Shown here: in pieces, positions 23,224 to 31,479 of the stretch
Numbering within the stretch: the stretch's first letter is position 1
How the letters are laid out: every line of letters begins with the position of its first letter
Assembly: GCA_023443095.1 (NCBI GenBank)
Contig: JAEZVV010000008.1
Location: forward strand, 1 to 64,000
DNA length: 64,000 nt
Direction of reading: 5' to 3'
DNA from: Pseudomonadota bacterium
Lineage (GTDB): Bacteria; Pseudomonadota; Gammaproteobacteria; Burkholderiales; Burkholderiaceae_F
Notes under the pieces: model-generated
Database searches by the model: none
Told to the model about the DNA's origin: nothing
What the model saw: only the letters and a program-made list of their open reading frames with translations
Program-made: the position numbers and the translations under genes

Positions 23224-23877
23224 GTGGCCGGACAACAAGGTTTGATGCGGGTGTTTTCTTTCGTGCCGGTGGCGCTGCCGGCACGGGCTATGAACTGGAT
23301 CAAGCGCGCGGTTTTTGTCGGTGCGCTCTACGAGCTGGTCCGGCTGGCCTGGCTGGCCGCCACCAACGGCCTGGGCGCCAACCCGGTCGAGTTCATCGAG
23401 CGCGGCCTGGGCACGGCAACGCTGGTGCTGCTGCTGCTCACGTTGTCGGTTTCGCCCCTGCGCTGGCTTACGGGTTGGGCGTGGCTGCTGCGGCTGCGCC
23501 GCATGCTCGGTCTCTTTACGTTTTTCTACGCGACCCTGCACGTCGCCACCTATGTCTGGCTCGACCACTGGTTCGACTGGGCGGCCGTCTGGCTCGACAT
23601 CGTCAAGCGGCCTTATCTGACGTTCGGCGCGGCCGCCTTCGTGCTGTTGATTCCGCTCGCGCTGACCTCGACCAACGCCTGGGTGAAGCGGCTCGGCGGG
23701 CGCAACTGGCAGCGCCTGCACCGCCTGGTCTACCTGATCGCGGTTTTGGCGATCCTGCACTACTGGTATCACAAGCTCGCCAAGAACAACATCGAGGACC
23801 CGGCGATCTACGCCGTGGTGCTCGGTCTGCTGCTGGGGGCACGGCTGGTGCACTGGCGCAACTCGCGGCGGCGCTGA
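23224..23877 (+). CDS. msrQ: Haem-binding membrane subunit MsrQ (YedZ)
   Basis: The product is 217 residues from GTG 23224; ATG codons at 23245 and 23290 are alternatives, so the true N-terminus is uncertain. It has about six membrane helices and the ferric-reductase-like transmembrane fold. Likely haem histidines are in ATLHVATYVW and in NWQRLHRLVYLIAVLAILHYWYHK (seen as RLHRLVYL and LHYWYHK). It feeds electrons from the quinone pool or flavin reductase to MsrP. A strong terminator follows. Confidence 0.92.
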   Translation: MAGQQGLMRVFSFVPVALPARAMNWIKRAVFVGALYELVRLAWLAATNGLGANPVEFIERGLGTATLVLLLLTLSVSPLRWLTGWAWLLRLRRMLGLFTFFYATLHVATYVWLDHWFDWAAVWLDIVKRPYLTFGAAAFVLLIPLALTSTNAWVKRLGGRNWQRLHRLVYLIAVLAILHYWYHKLAKNNIEDPAIYAVVLGLLLGARLVHWRNSRRR

Positions 23878-23879
23878 CG

Positions 23880-23909
23880 AAAAAGGCCGGGAAGTTCCCG
23901 GCCTTTTTT
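23880..23909. terminator. Bidirectional terminator between msrQ and lysA
   Basis: GGCCGGG (23885-23891) pairs with CCCGGCC (23897-23903), with A5 before and T6 after. It serves both msrPQ and the convergent lptM-lysA transcript. Confidence 0.92.
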
Positions 23910-23928
23910 CTGCGGGGAAATCGGCGCG

Positions 23929-25203
23929 CTAGGGCAGGCGCGACTCGCCGGCAAAGAGCTGCGCAGGCGACTCGCGCTCGCGCACCCCGTACGCGGTGTC
24001 GCCGTCGACCAGGACCTCGGCTGCGCGGCCGCGGCTGTTGTAGTTCGACGCCATGCTCATGCCGTAGGCGCCCGCGCTCATCACGGCGAGCAGGTCGCCG
24101 GCTTGAAGCGCCAGTTCGCGCTCGCGTGCGAGCCAGTCACCCGACTCGCAGACCGGGCCGACCACGTCGTAGAGCCGGGTCTCCGTCTTACTCGGCTCGA
24201 CCGGCACCACCCCCATCCAGGCCTCGTACATCGCGGGTCGGGCCAGGTCGTTCATGGCGGCGTCGACAATGGCGAAGTTCTTGGTTTCGCCGAACTTGAG
24301 GTATTCGACCCGGGTCAGCAGGACGCCGGCGTTGCCGACGATGGAGCGGCCCGGTTCGAACATCACGTTCAGGTGGCCGAGCCCGCGCGCGTCGAGCCGC
24401 GCCAGCAGGGCGCGCACCAGTTCGCCGGTGGCGGGCGGTTCCTCGTCGCGGTAGCGGATGCCCAGCCCGCCGCCGAAATCGACGTGGTGGAGGGCGATGC
24501 CCTCACGGGCGAGCTGCTCGACCAGGTCGAGGATCTTGTCGGCGGCATCGACGTAAGGCTGGACTTCGGTGATCTGCGAGCCGATGTGGCAATCGATGCC
24601 GACCACCTCGATCGCCGGCATCGCGTGAGCGGTGCGGTAGAGCGCCAGGGTGTCGCCGTAGGCGACGCCGAACTTGTTGTCGCGCAAGCCGGTCGAGATG
24701 TAGGGGTGGGTCTTGGCGTCGACGTCAGGATTGACTCGCACCGAGATCCGGGCGCGGGTGCCGAGCCGCGCTGCCACGCCGGCGATGCGGTCGAGCTCGG
24801 GCACCGACTCGATGTTGAAACACAGGATGCCGGCGGCAAGGGCCTGTTCGATTTCGCGTTCACTCTTGCCCACGCCCGAGAAGACCACCTTGGCCGGATC
24901 GCCGCCAGCGGCGATCACGCGCGCCAGTTCGCCGCCCGACACGATGTCAAAGCCCGCCCCTAGCCGCGCCAGCAGGTCGAGCACGGCGAGGTTGGAGTTG
25001 GCCTTCATCGCGTAACAGACGAGTGAGCTGCGGCCGGCGAGAGCGTCGGTGTAGCCGCGGAAAGCGGTTTCGATCGCAGCGCGCGAATAAACATAGGTCG
25101 GCGTGCCAAAGCGGGCGGCCAGCTCGGTCAGCGCCACCTGCTCGCAGCAAAGCGCGCCGTCGCGCCAGTCGAAACCGGTGCGAGTCGGAAGTTCGGGAGT
25201 CAT
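23929..25203 (-). CDS. lysA: Diaminopimelate decarboxylase
   Basis: The product is 424 residues, typical for LysA. It is the last step of lysine synthesis, decarboxylating meso-diaminopimelate. The PLP lysine is Lys67 (CYAMKANSNLAVLD). The C-terminal active-site Cys is about 352 (CESGDWLA), followed by GAYGMSMASNYN. HVDFGGGLGIRY binds the PLP phosphate. Its ATG overlaps the lptM stop by 4 bases (ATGA on the minus strand). Confidence 0.97.
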   Translation of the reverse strand: MTPELPTRTGFDWRDGALCCEQVALTELAARFGTPTYVYSRAAIETAFRGYTDALAGRSSLVCYAMKANSNLAVLDLLARLGAGFDIVSGGELARVIAAGGDPAKVVFSGVGKSEREIEQALAAGILCFNIESVPELDRIAGVAARLGTRARISVRVNPDVDAKTHPYISTGLRDNKFGVAYGDTLALYRTAHAMPAIEVVGIDCHIGSQITEVQPYVDAADKILDLVEQLAREGIALHHVDFGGGLGIRYRDEEPPATGELVRALLARLDARGLGHLNVMFEPGRSIVGNAGVLLTRVEYLKFGETKNFAIVDAAMNDLARPAMYEAWMGVVPVEPSKTETRLYDVVGPVCESGDWLARERELALQAGDLLAVMSAGAYGMSMASNYNSRGRAAEVLVDGDTAYGVRERESPAQLFAGESRLP

Positions 25204-25379
25204 TTTTTCTCGGCGGGGGCGGGCTCGGACGCCGGCGAAGCCGGGGCGGGAGCGGGTGTTGCGGCGGGAGCGGGCGTCATGCCCGCCGGCGGGGGCGGTG
25301 GCAGGAAGAGAGGTCCCTTCTGGCCGCAGCCGGAAAGGGAAAACGCCAACGCTAGAATCGCCATCATTAAACGCAACAT
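25200..25379 (-). CDS. lptM: Small outer-membrane lipoprotein LptM (YifL family)
   Basis: The product is 59 residues. It has a lipoprotein signal ending at LSGC18 and the diagnostic GQKGPLFLP just after the lipidated Cys, followed by a Pro/Ala-rich tail. In E. coli LptM helps mature the LptD-LptE LPS-export complex. Position between cyaY and a diaminopimelate gene is conserved. Start at 25379 gives the shortest complete signal; longer in-frame extensions run through cyaY and are rejected. Confidence 0.88.
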   Translation of the reverse strand: MLRLMMAILALAFSLSGCGQKGPLFLPPPPPAGMTPAPAATPAPAPASPASEPAPAEKK

Positions 25380-25394
25380 GCGGACAAATCTAGC

Positions 25395-25715
25395 ATGACC
25401 GAAACCGAGTTCCTTGAGCTGGCCGAAGCCACGCTTGACGCCATCGAAGCGGCCGTCGAGGCCACCGGGGCCGACATCGAAATCGAACGCAGCGGCAATG
25501 TGCTGACTTTCGAGATGGCCGACGGCTCCAAGGTGGTGGTCAACAGCCAGACGCCGATGCAGCAGATCTGGGTGGCCGCCAAAAGCGGCGGCTTCCATTA
25601 CGCACCGCGCGAAGGGCGCTGGATTGATACGCGCGAGGGGGGCGAGCTGTATGCGGCGCTGTCGCGGATCATCTCGGCGCAGGGCGGCGAGGCGGTGATC
25701 CTGCGGCCTCGCTGA
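25395..25715 (+). CDS. cyaY: Iron-sulfur assembly protein CyaY (frataxin homologue)
   Basis: The product is 106 residues, equal in size to E. coli CyaY. The acidic first helix (TETEFLELAEATLDAIEAAVE, seen as ETEFLELAEATLD) binds iron in homologues; core motifs are NVLTFEMADGSKVVVNSQTP and QIWVAAKSGGFHY. It modulates the IscS desulfurase. The start codon is only 15 bases from the start of divergent lptM, so each gene's promoter probably lies within the other gene. Confidence 0.95.
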   Translation: MTETEFLELAEATLDAIEAAVEATGADIEIERSGNVLTFEMADGSKVVVNSQTPMQQIWVAAKSGGFHYAPREGRWIDTREGGELYAALSRIISAQGGEAVILRPR

Positions 25716-25736
25716 GCGGCGGCACGGTCCCAATGA

Positions 25737-25762
25737 CAAGGGGCGCCCGCGGGCGCCCCTTG
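25737..25762. terminator. Hairpin between convergent cyaY and mrcA
   Basis: CAAGGGGCGCC (25737-25747) pairs with GGCGCCCCTTG (25752-25762), 11 bp with a 4-base loop. The T-runs on both sides are weak (TTGTTGT on plus), so termination strength is uncertain, but position between convergent genes supports the role. Confidence 0.65.
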
Positions 25763-25794
25763 TTGTCGCGGGCGACGGCCCGCAGCGGCGACGC

Positions 25795-28167
25795 TCAGAA
25801 GATCTGGTCGCGCACCACGTCGCGTTTCTTCTTTTCTTCGGGCGCCAGCGACTCCTCCATGCCGACGCTGGCCACGCCGTGGCCGGGCTGCTGGTCGGCG
25901 TAATAGATTTCGTCGCCGACCTGGACGATGCCCTCGGGCATCGGGCGTTCCACCGTGGGAGCGTTGGCGAGCGCCTTGCCCATGTAGTCGACCCAGATCG
26001 GCAGCACCAGGCCGCCGCCGGTTTCCCGCGCGCCGAGAGCGCGCGGCTGGTCGTAGCCCATCCAGCCGACCGCCACCACCTTGCCGCCGTAACCGGCGAA
26101 CCAGGCGTCGTAGGCGTCGTTGGTGGTGCCGGTCTTGCCGCCCAGGTCGCTGCGCTTGAGCGCCGCCCCGGCGCGGGCGCCGGTGCCGGTGCGCATCACC
26201 TCGTTGAGCAGGCTGTGCATCATGTAGGCGTTGCGCGGGTCGAGCGCACGGATCGATTCGTCGCCGGCGAGCACCGGCTGGGCTTCCATCAGCACCTTGC
26301 CGTTGTTGTCGGTGACTTTGCCGATCAGGTAAGGATTGACCCGGTAGCCGCCGTTGGCGAGCACGGCGTAGCCGCCCAGCATCTGCCAGGGCGTGACCGA
26401 ACCGGCGCCCAGCGCGGTGGTGAGGAAGGGCGGGTGTTTGTCGGCGTCGAAACCGAAGCGGGTGATGTACTCCTGGCCGTAGCGGGCGCCGATCGCCTGC
26501 AGGATCCGGATCGACACCAGGTTCTTCGACTTGGCGAGTGCCTGGCGCAGGCGCATCGGGCCTTCGAACTTGCCGTCGTAGTTCTTGGGCTCCCAGACCT
26601 GGCCGCCGGTGAGGCGCGGGTCGATCGAAATCGGGGCGTCGTTGATGATGGTGGCGGGCGAAAAACCCTTGTCGAGTGCAGCGGAATAGATGAAGGGCTT
26701 GAAGCTCGAGCCCGGCTGCCGCCAGGCCTGGGTCACGTGGTTGAACTTGTTGAGGTTGAAATCGAAGCCGCCGACCATGGCGCGGATCGCGCCGGTGGTG
26801 TAGTCGGCGGCAACGAAGGCGGACTCGACTTGCGGGATCTGGCCGATCTCCCACGCGCCCTTGTCGTTGCGCGAGACGCGGATCACCGCGCCCGGAACGA
26901 TGCGTTTGGTGGGCTGGGCTTTGGGGCTGAGCGAGGACGCGGCGAACTTGATCGCTTCGCCCTTGAGTTCGACCTGTTCGCCGCCCCCCAGCGCCACCTT
27001 GACCGCGCCCGCGTTGACTTCGAGCACGACGCCGGGAATCAGGTTGGGGCTGTCGATCGCTTCGACCAGGGCGTCTTCGATGCGCTGGTCGCGCGAAGCC
27101 GCGTCGGCGATGTCGACAAACGCCTCGGGGCCGCGGTAGCCGTATTTGCGGTCGTAGGCGAGGATCTGCGAACGGACTGCGTTGTAGGCGGCTTCCTGGT
27201 CGGCCTTGAGCAGGGTGGTGTAGATGTTCAGGCCGCGGGTATAGGTTTCCTCGCGGAACACGTCGAAGACCAGGACCCGCGCCAGTTCGGCGGCGAACTC
27301 GGCGTGCAGCCGGCCCTTGAAGCTGGGGTCGGCGAGCGGACCGTTGCGGGGTTTCAGCGGCTGGGCGGTGGCGGCGTCGAGCGTGGCCTGGTCGATGTAG
27401 CCGAGCGCATGCATACGCGCGAGCACATAGTTCTGGCGCATCTTGGCGCGGCGCGGATTGACGAAGGGGTTGTAGGCGCTGGGCGCGACCGGCAGGCCGG
27501 CGAGCACGGCGGCTTCGGCCACCGTCACGTCCTTGAGCTTCTTGCCAAAGTAGACCTGGGCCGCGCTGGAAAAGCCGTAAGCACGGCTGCCGAGAAAGAT
27601 CTGGTTGGCGTAGATCTCGAAGATCCGGTCCTTCGACAGCGTGGACTCGATCTTGTAGGCCATCGCAATCTCGTAGATCTTGCGGATGTAGCTGCGCTCG
27701 GAACTGAGGAAGAAGTTGCGGGCCACCTGCATCGTGATCGTGCTGCCGCCCTGGCCGCGTTTTCCGGTCACGAGGTTGGCGACCGCGGCGCGCGCGATCC
27801 CCGCGTAATCGACCCCGTGGTGCTGGTAGAAGCTGTCGTCCTCGGCCGCGAGGATGGCCTTCTTCACCGTGTCGGGAATCTCCGAGATCGGCACGAAATC
27901 GCGCCGCTCTTCGCCGAACTCGCCGATCAAGGCGCCGTCGGCGGTCCACACCCGCAGCGGAATCTTGGGGCGGTAGTCGGTGATGGCGTCGATCGGCGGC
28001 AACTGCGCGTAGACGATGGCGAATACGAACACCACCATCAGCACGCCGGCGACGGCGCCCCCCGCCGCGATCAAGGCGAGGTTGCCGAGTACGCGCAGCG
28101 CCGGATGGCGGTTGGCGCGCGGGCCGGGCGCGGAATCAGGGGCGGCGGAGGATTTGGAAGCTGTCAC
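25795..28167 (-). CDS. mrcA: Penicillin-binding protein 1A (bifunctional transglycosylase/transpeptidase)
   Basis: The product is 790 residues. A membrane anchor is at about 29-53. The GT51 transglycosylase domain has catalytic Glu109 (EDDSFYQHHGVD) and GGSTITMQVARNFF at 140-153. An OB-like insert follows. The transpeptidase has SSFK (nucleophile Ser487), SKN at 547-549 and KTG at 678-680. It polymerises and crosslinks peptidoglycan on the periplasmic face. It is divergent from pilMNOPQ, the arrangement seen in many beta- and gammaproteobacteria. Confidence 0.96.
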   Translation of the reverse strand: MTASKSSAAPDSAPGPRANRHPALRVLGNLALIAAGGAVAGVLMVVFVFAIVYAQLPPIDAITDYRPKIPLRVWTADGALIGEFGEERRDFVPISEIPDTVKKAILAAEDDSFYQHHGVDYAGIARAAVANLVTGKRGQGGSTITMQVARNFFLSSERSYIRKIYEIAMAYKIESTLSKDRIFEIYANQIFLGSRAYGFSSAAQVYFGKKLKDVTVAEAAVLAGLPVAPSAYNPFVNPRRAKMRQNYVLARMHALGYIDQATLDAATAQPLKPRNGPLADPSFKGRLHAEFAAELARVLVFDVFREETYTRGLNIYTTLLKADQEAAYNAVRSQILAYDRKYGYRGPEAFVDIADAASRDQRIEDALVEAIDSPNLIPGVVLEVNAGAVKVALGGGEQVELKGEAIKFAASSLSPKAQPTKRIVPGAVIRVSRNDKGAWEIGQIPQVESAFVAADYTTGAIRAMVGGFDFNLNKFNHVTQAWRQPGSSFKPFIYSAALDKGFSPATIINDAPISIDPRLTGGQVWEPKNYDGKFEGPMRLRQALAKSKNLVSIRILQAIGARYGQEYITRFGFDADKHPPFLTTALGAGSVTPWQMLGGYAVLANGGYRVNPYLIGKVTDNNGKVLMEAQPVLAGDESIRALDPRNAYMMHSLLNEVMRTGTGARAGAALKRSDLGGKTGTTNDAYDAWFAGYGGKVVAVGWMGYDQPRALGARETGGGLVLPIWVDYMGKALANAPTVERPMPEGIVQVGDEIYYADQQPGHGVASVGMEESLAPEEKKKRDVVRDQIF

Positions 28168-28240
28168 GCGAAAACAACGAAAGGCGAAAAATCGGGACGG
28201 CGGCCGGATGGGACTGCAAGCCGGCCACCACGCAGGCGGG

Positions 28241-28246
28241 ATTATA
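28241..28246 (-). promoter_or_regulatory. Candidate -10 box of mrcA
   Basis: The minus strand reads TATAAT, a perfect -10 hexamer, about 74 bases before the mrcA start. The -35 region at 16-18 bases spacing is poor, so this is a partial match. Confidence 0.4.
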
Positions 28247-28366
28247 GGTTTGCCCAGCCGGGCGGCCTCGGGTGCGCCGCGGCTCGGACGCCGAAGTGTC
28301 GACCCGGTCTGATCGAGGGTGTGTTCACATACCGCAAAAGAGTCAGTGCTTTGACGCGTATTGGGC

Positions 28367-28396
28367 TTGAAGGCGCTTTCGGGATATTGCTAGCAT
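28367..28396 (+). promoter_or_regulatory. Candidate promoter of pilMNOPQ
   Basis: TTGAAG (28367-28372) and TAGCAT (28391-28396) are 18 bases apart, a fair sigma-70 match. It would give a leader of about 160 nt before pilM, containing a weak terminator-like hairpin near 28467-28492. No sigma-54 site was found. Confidence 0.4.
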
Positions 28397-28560
28397 CTCA
28401 AGTAGCATCCAATAAAAGCGCGGTAAACGCTCGAAATAAAAAGGGAAAATGGATCGGACGCTGGTTCTGGCAATGGCCAGGCCTCCTTTTTTCCCAATGA
28501 ACGTTGTCGCACACGGCTGCCATCGGGTTTTGCCGGCCGTGCGAGACAAGGAGTGCAACC

Positions 28561-29637
28561 TTGGCATTTGAACTGCCATTTTCAGCCAAGACGCCGCCGA
28601 TGATCGGCCTTGATATCGGATCGTCCAGCGTCAAGCTGGTCGAACTGGTCGATGCCGGCAAAGGGATACTTCGCCTCGAACGCTACGCGATCGAACCCCT
28701 GCCCCGGGGGGCGGTGGTCGACGGCAATATCGACAAAATCGATGTGGTGGCCGAAGCGGTGCGCCGCGCCTGGCGCAAATCCGGCGCCAAGATCAAAAAC
28801 GTGGCGATGGCGCTGCCGGCTTCGGCCGTGATCACCAAACGCATCGCCCTGCCCGCCAGCCTGCGCGAAGAAGAACTCGAAATGCAGGTCGAGAGCGAGG
28901 CCAACCAATACATTCCCTTTGCCCTCGACGAGGTGAGCCTCGATTTCCAGGTGCTGGGGACGATTCCCAATTCGCCCGACGACGTCGAGGTGCTGATTGC
29001 GGCGTCGCGCAAGGAAAAAGTCGAGGACCGCGTGGCCGTGGCCCAGGCTGCCGGCCTCAAGCCGGTGGTGGTCGATGTCGAGTCCTACGCGTCGCGGGCG
29101 GCGATCGAACGCCTGATCGAACAGTTGCCCAACGGCGGCGACGGCCTCGTGATCGCGGTGTTCTACATCGGCGCCAACGCCACCAGCGTGACCGTCATGC
29201 ACGACGGCGAGGCGATCTACGAGCGCGAACAGCCCTTTGGCGGACAGCAGCTCACCAACGACATCGCCCGCACTTACGGCATCCCGGCAGAAGAGGCCGA
29301 AGCCAAGAAACGTGCGGGCGAGCTGCCGGCCGATTTCGAGACGACCGTGCTCAGACCCTTCATCGACACGGCCGTGATTGAAGTGACCCGCGCCCTGCAG
29401 TTCTTCTTCACGTCCACTCCCTACACCCGGGTCGACCAGATCATGCTGGCGGGCGGCTCGGCCGTTCTGCCCGGCTTGCCCGAGGCGCTGATGGAGCGTG
29501 CCCAGGTGCCGACCTCGGTGGTCTCGCCCTTCAAGGGTATGGAGATCTCGGCCAATGTGCGTGAGAAGCAGCTGAGGATCGACGCGCCGGCGCTGCTCGC
29601 TCCTTGCGGCCTGGCGATGCGGAGGTTCGAGCCATGA
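28561..29637 (+). CDS. pilM: Type IV pilus assembly protein PilM (TTG start)
   Basis: The product is 358 residues. The start is TTG 28561, chosen because AAGGAG at 28548-28553 is a strong ribosome site at ideal spacing; it reads MAFELPFSAKTPPMIGLDIGSSSVKLVEL. PilM has an actin-like ATPase fold: phosphate-1 loop GLDIGSSSVKL at about 15-25 and AGGSAVLPGLPEAL near the end. It is a cytoplasmic ring that binds the PilN N-terminus. Its stop overlaps pilN (ATGA). Confidence 0.95.
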   Translation: MAFELPFSAKTPPMIGLDIGSSSVKLVELVDAGKGILRLERYAIEPLPRGAVVDGNIDKIDVVAEAVRRAWRKSGAKIKNVAMALPASAVITKRIALPASLREEELEMQVESEANQYIPFALDEVSLDFQVLGTIPNSPDDVEVLIAASRKEKVEDRVAVAQAAGLKPVVVDVESYASRAAIERLIEQLPNGGDGLVIAVFYIGANATSVTVMHDGEAIYEREQPFGGQQLTNDIARTYGIPAEEAEAKKRAGELPADFETTVLRPFIDTAVIEVTRALQFFFTSTPYTRVDQIMLAGGSAVLPGLPEALMERAQVPTSVVSPFKGMEISANVREKQLRIDAPALLAPCGLAMRRFEP

Positions 29638-30263
29638 GCATCCGCGTTAACCTCCTGCCGCACCGAGAGGCGCGGCGCGAGCGCGCCAAGCAGACCTTCT
29701 ACGGTCTGACCTTCCTGTCGCTGCTCGCCGGCGCCGGCGCTGTTTTCCTGGGCTGGTCGATACTCCAGGGGCAGATTTCGCGCCAGGAAGCGCGCAACGA
29801 GTTCATCGCTGCCGAGAACCGCAAGCTCGACGCCCAGATCAAGGAAATCGCCAACCTCAAGCAGGAGATCGAAGCGCTGCGCTCGCGTCAGAAAGCGGTC
29901 GAAGACCTGCAGGCGGACCGCAACCAGCAGGTCTATCTGCTCGACGAGCTGGTCAAGCAGACGCCCGAGGGCGTGTTCCTGCGCACGGTCAAGCAGGAAG
30001 ATCGCAAGGTCACGCTGACCGGATATGCCGCATCGAACGAGCGGGTCTCCGAGTTCCTGCGCAACCTGTCGACCCAGGGCACTTATGTCGAGAAGCCCGA
30101 GCTGATCGAAATCAAGGTGGCGGCTCAGAGCCCTGCCGGCCTGAGCCGACGGGTGTTCGAGTTCAGCCTGAGCTTCACGCTCAAGCCCACGCCCGAGCGC
30201 GCCGAGCTGCAGCAGCAGGCAGGGCAGGCGCCCCGCCGCGCGCCGGCGGCGGCCAAGAACTGA
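29634..30263 (+). CDS. pilN: Type IV pilus inner-membrane protein PilN
   Basis: The product is 209 residues. The cytoplasmic N-terminus SIRVNLLPHRE is the conserved PilM-binding peptide, followed by a single membrane helix (about 23-45) and a coiled coil and ferredoxin-like periplasmic domain. With PilO it forms the alignment complex that links PilM to PilP and PilQ. The ATG at 29634 overlaps the pilM stop by 4 bases; an upstream in-frame start would lie inside pilM. Confidence 0.95.
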   Translation: MSIRVNLLPHREARRERAKQTFYGLTFLSLLAGAGAVFLGWSILQGQISRQEARNEFIAAENRKLDAQIKEIANLKQEIEALRSRQKAVEDLQADRNQQVYLLDELVKQTPEGVFLRTVKQEDRKVTLTGYAASNERVSEFLRNLSTQGTYVEKPELIEIKVAAQSPAGLSRRVFEFSLSFTLKPTPERAELQQQAGQAPRRAPAAAKN

Positions 30264-30274
30264 GCGAGGCAACG

Positions 30275-30919
30275 ATGGCGAAGAAGGACGTACGCGACAT
30301 CCTCGCGCAGTTTCAGAATCTGAACCTTGAGCAGGTCGGTTCGTGGCCGCTGGCGCCGCGGATCGGCGTGTGGGTTGGCGTGATCGTGGTGGCGCTGGTG
30401 GCTGGCTGGTTCCTGGTGTGGAGCGGGCAGGTCGAGCGGATTGACCAGCTCACGGCCGAGGAAGGCCGGTTGCGCGAGGAGTACCGCAACAAACAGCAGC
30501 AGGCGATCAACCTCGACGAGCTGAAGCGCCAGCGCGAACAGGTCAGCCAATACGTGTTGACGCTGGAAAAGCAGCTGCCCTCCAAGGCCGAGATGGACGC
30601 CCTGCTGTCCGACATCAACCAGTCGGGCGTTGGCCGCGGCCTCGATTTCGAGCTCTTCCGACCGGGTCAGACCGCGATCAAGCAGCATTACGCGGAACTG
30701 CCGATCACGATCAAGGTGGCGGGCAAATACCACGACCTTGGTTCGTTCGCGTCCGACATCGCGCACCTGCCGCGGATCGTGACGCTCAACAACCTCAACA
30801 TCCAGCCGGGCAAGGGCGGTGCGCTGACCATGGACGCGACTGCCAAGACCTTCCGCTATCTCGATCCTGAAGAGATCGCCGATCAGCGCAAGGCCCAGCA
30901 GGGCAAGGGCCGCAAATGA
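30275..30919 (+). CDS. pilO: Type IV pilus inner-membrane protein PilO
   Basis: The product is 214 residues with one membrane helix at about 29-49, a coiled coil (about 52-95) and a periplasmic ferredoxin-like domain with ITIKVAGKYHDLGSFASDIAHLPRIV (seen as KVAGKYHDLGSFASDI). It pairs with PilN. It starts 11 bases after pilN and overlaps pilP by 4 bases, consistent with equal production of the alignment complex. Confidence 0.95.
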   Translation: MAKKDVRDILAQFQNLNLEQVGSWPLAPRIGVWVGVIVVALVAGWFLVWSGQVERIDQLTAEEGRLREEYRNKQQQAINLDELKRQREQVSQYVLTLEKQLPSKAEMDALLSDINQSGVGRGLDFELFRPGQTAIKQHYAELPITIKVAGKYHDLGSFASDIAHLPRIVTLNNLNIQPGKGGALTMDATAKTFRYLDPEEIADQRKAQQGKGRK

Positions 30920-31479
30920 AGCCGCGCGCCAGATTCTTCGCCGCATTGCCGTTCGTCGTCGTTCTGACGGCGTGTTCCCAGTCCGACGAAACCGAAATCC
31001 GCAAGTGGATGGACGAGACCAAGGCGGGCATGAAACCCACGACCCAGCCGGTGGCCGAGCCCAAGCAGTTCGCACCGCAGGAGTACGAGGGCAAGGCCGC
31101 GGTCGATCCATTCGACGCGCAGAAGATGATCGTTGCCGTTGCGCGCCAGGCGCAGGCCCGCGCCAGCGCCAGTGCGCTGCGGCCGGACCTCGACCGCCGG
31201 CGTGAGCCGCTTGAGAGTTTCCCGCTCGACCAGTTGAAGATGGTCGGCATGTTGCGTCAGGGCGGGGCCAACGTCGCACTGATCGACGCTGCCGGCCAGA
31301 CCTACATGGTGCGGATGGGGAACTATCTCGGTCAGAACTTTGGCCGCATCAAGCAGATCACCGAAACCGAGACCAGTCTTAACGAGATCGTGCAGGACGC
31401 CGCGGGCGAATGGGTCGAGCGCCCCGCCAAGCTGGAACTGCAGGAAGCCGCGGCGCGCGGCCAAGGGAGCAAGCGATGA
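30916..31479 (+). CDS. pilP: Type IV pilus lipoprotein PilP
   Basis: The product is 187 residues with a lipoprotein signal ending LTAC20, so it is anchored in the inner membrane by lipid. The C-terminal beta-domain has LDQLKMVGMLRQGG and YMVRMGNYLGQNFG, typical of PilP, and contacts the PilQ N-domains. The middle part is likely disordered. It overlaps both pilO and pilQ by 4 bases. Confidence 0.95.
   Translation: MKPRARFFAALPFVVVLTACSQSDETEIRKWMDETKAGMKPTTQPVAEPKQFAPQEYEGKAAVDPFDAQKMIVAVARQAQARASASALRPDLDRRREPLESFPLDQLKMVGMLRQGGANVALIDAAGQTYMVRMGNYLGQNFGRIKQITETETSLNEIVQDAAGEWVERPAKLELQEAAARGQGSKR

Larger units (their letters stand above)
28168..28560. other. 393-base gap between mrcA and pilM
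   Basis: This is the longest gene-free stretch in the window. It separates divergent mrcA and pilM and holds a TATAAT facing mrcA (28241-28246), a candidate pilM promoter (28367-28396), an A/T-rich segment at about 28380-28450, and a weak hairpin CTGGC/GCCAG (28467-28471 with 28476-28480) followed by TTTTTT at 28487-28492. No credible coding sequence is seen; short frames on either strand lack ribosome sites. Confidence 0.7.

Noticed and set aside
25879..28500. An 873-codon plus-strand open frame opposite mrcA
   Set aside because: Antisense shadow of a clear PBP1A gene; composition is His/Arg/Gly-rich low-complexity and shows no family signature.
28441..28500. Sigma-54 site upstream of pilM
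   Set aside because: TGGCAATGGCCAGG lacks the TTGC element at the right distance, so it does not fit the -24/-12 consensus.
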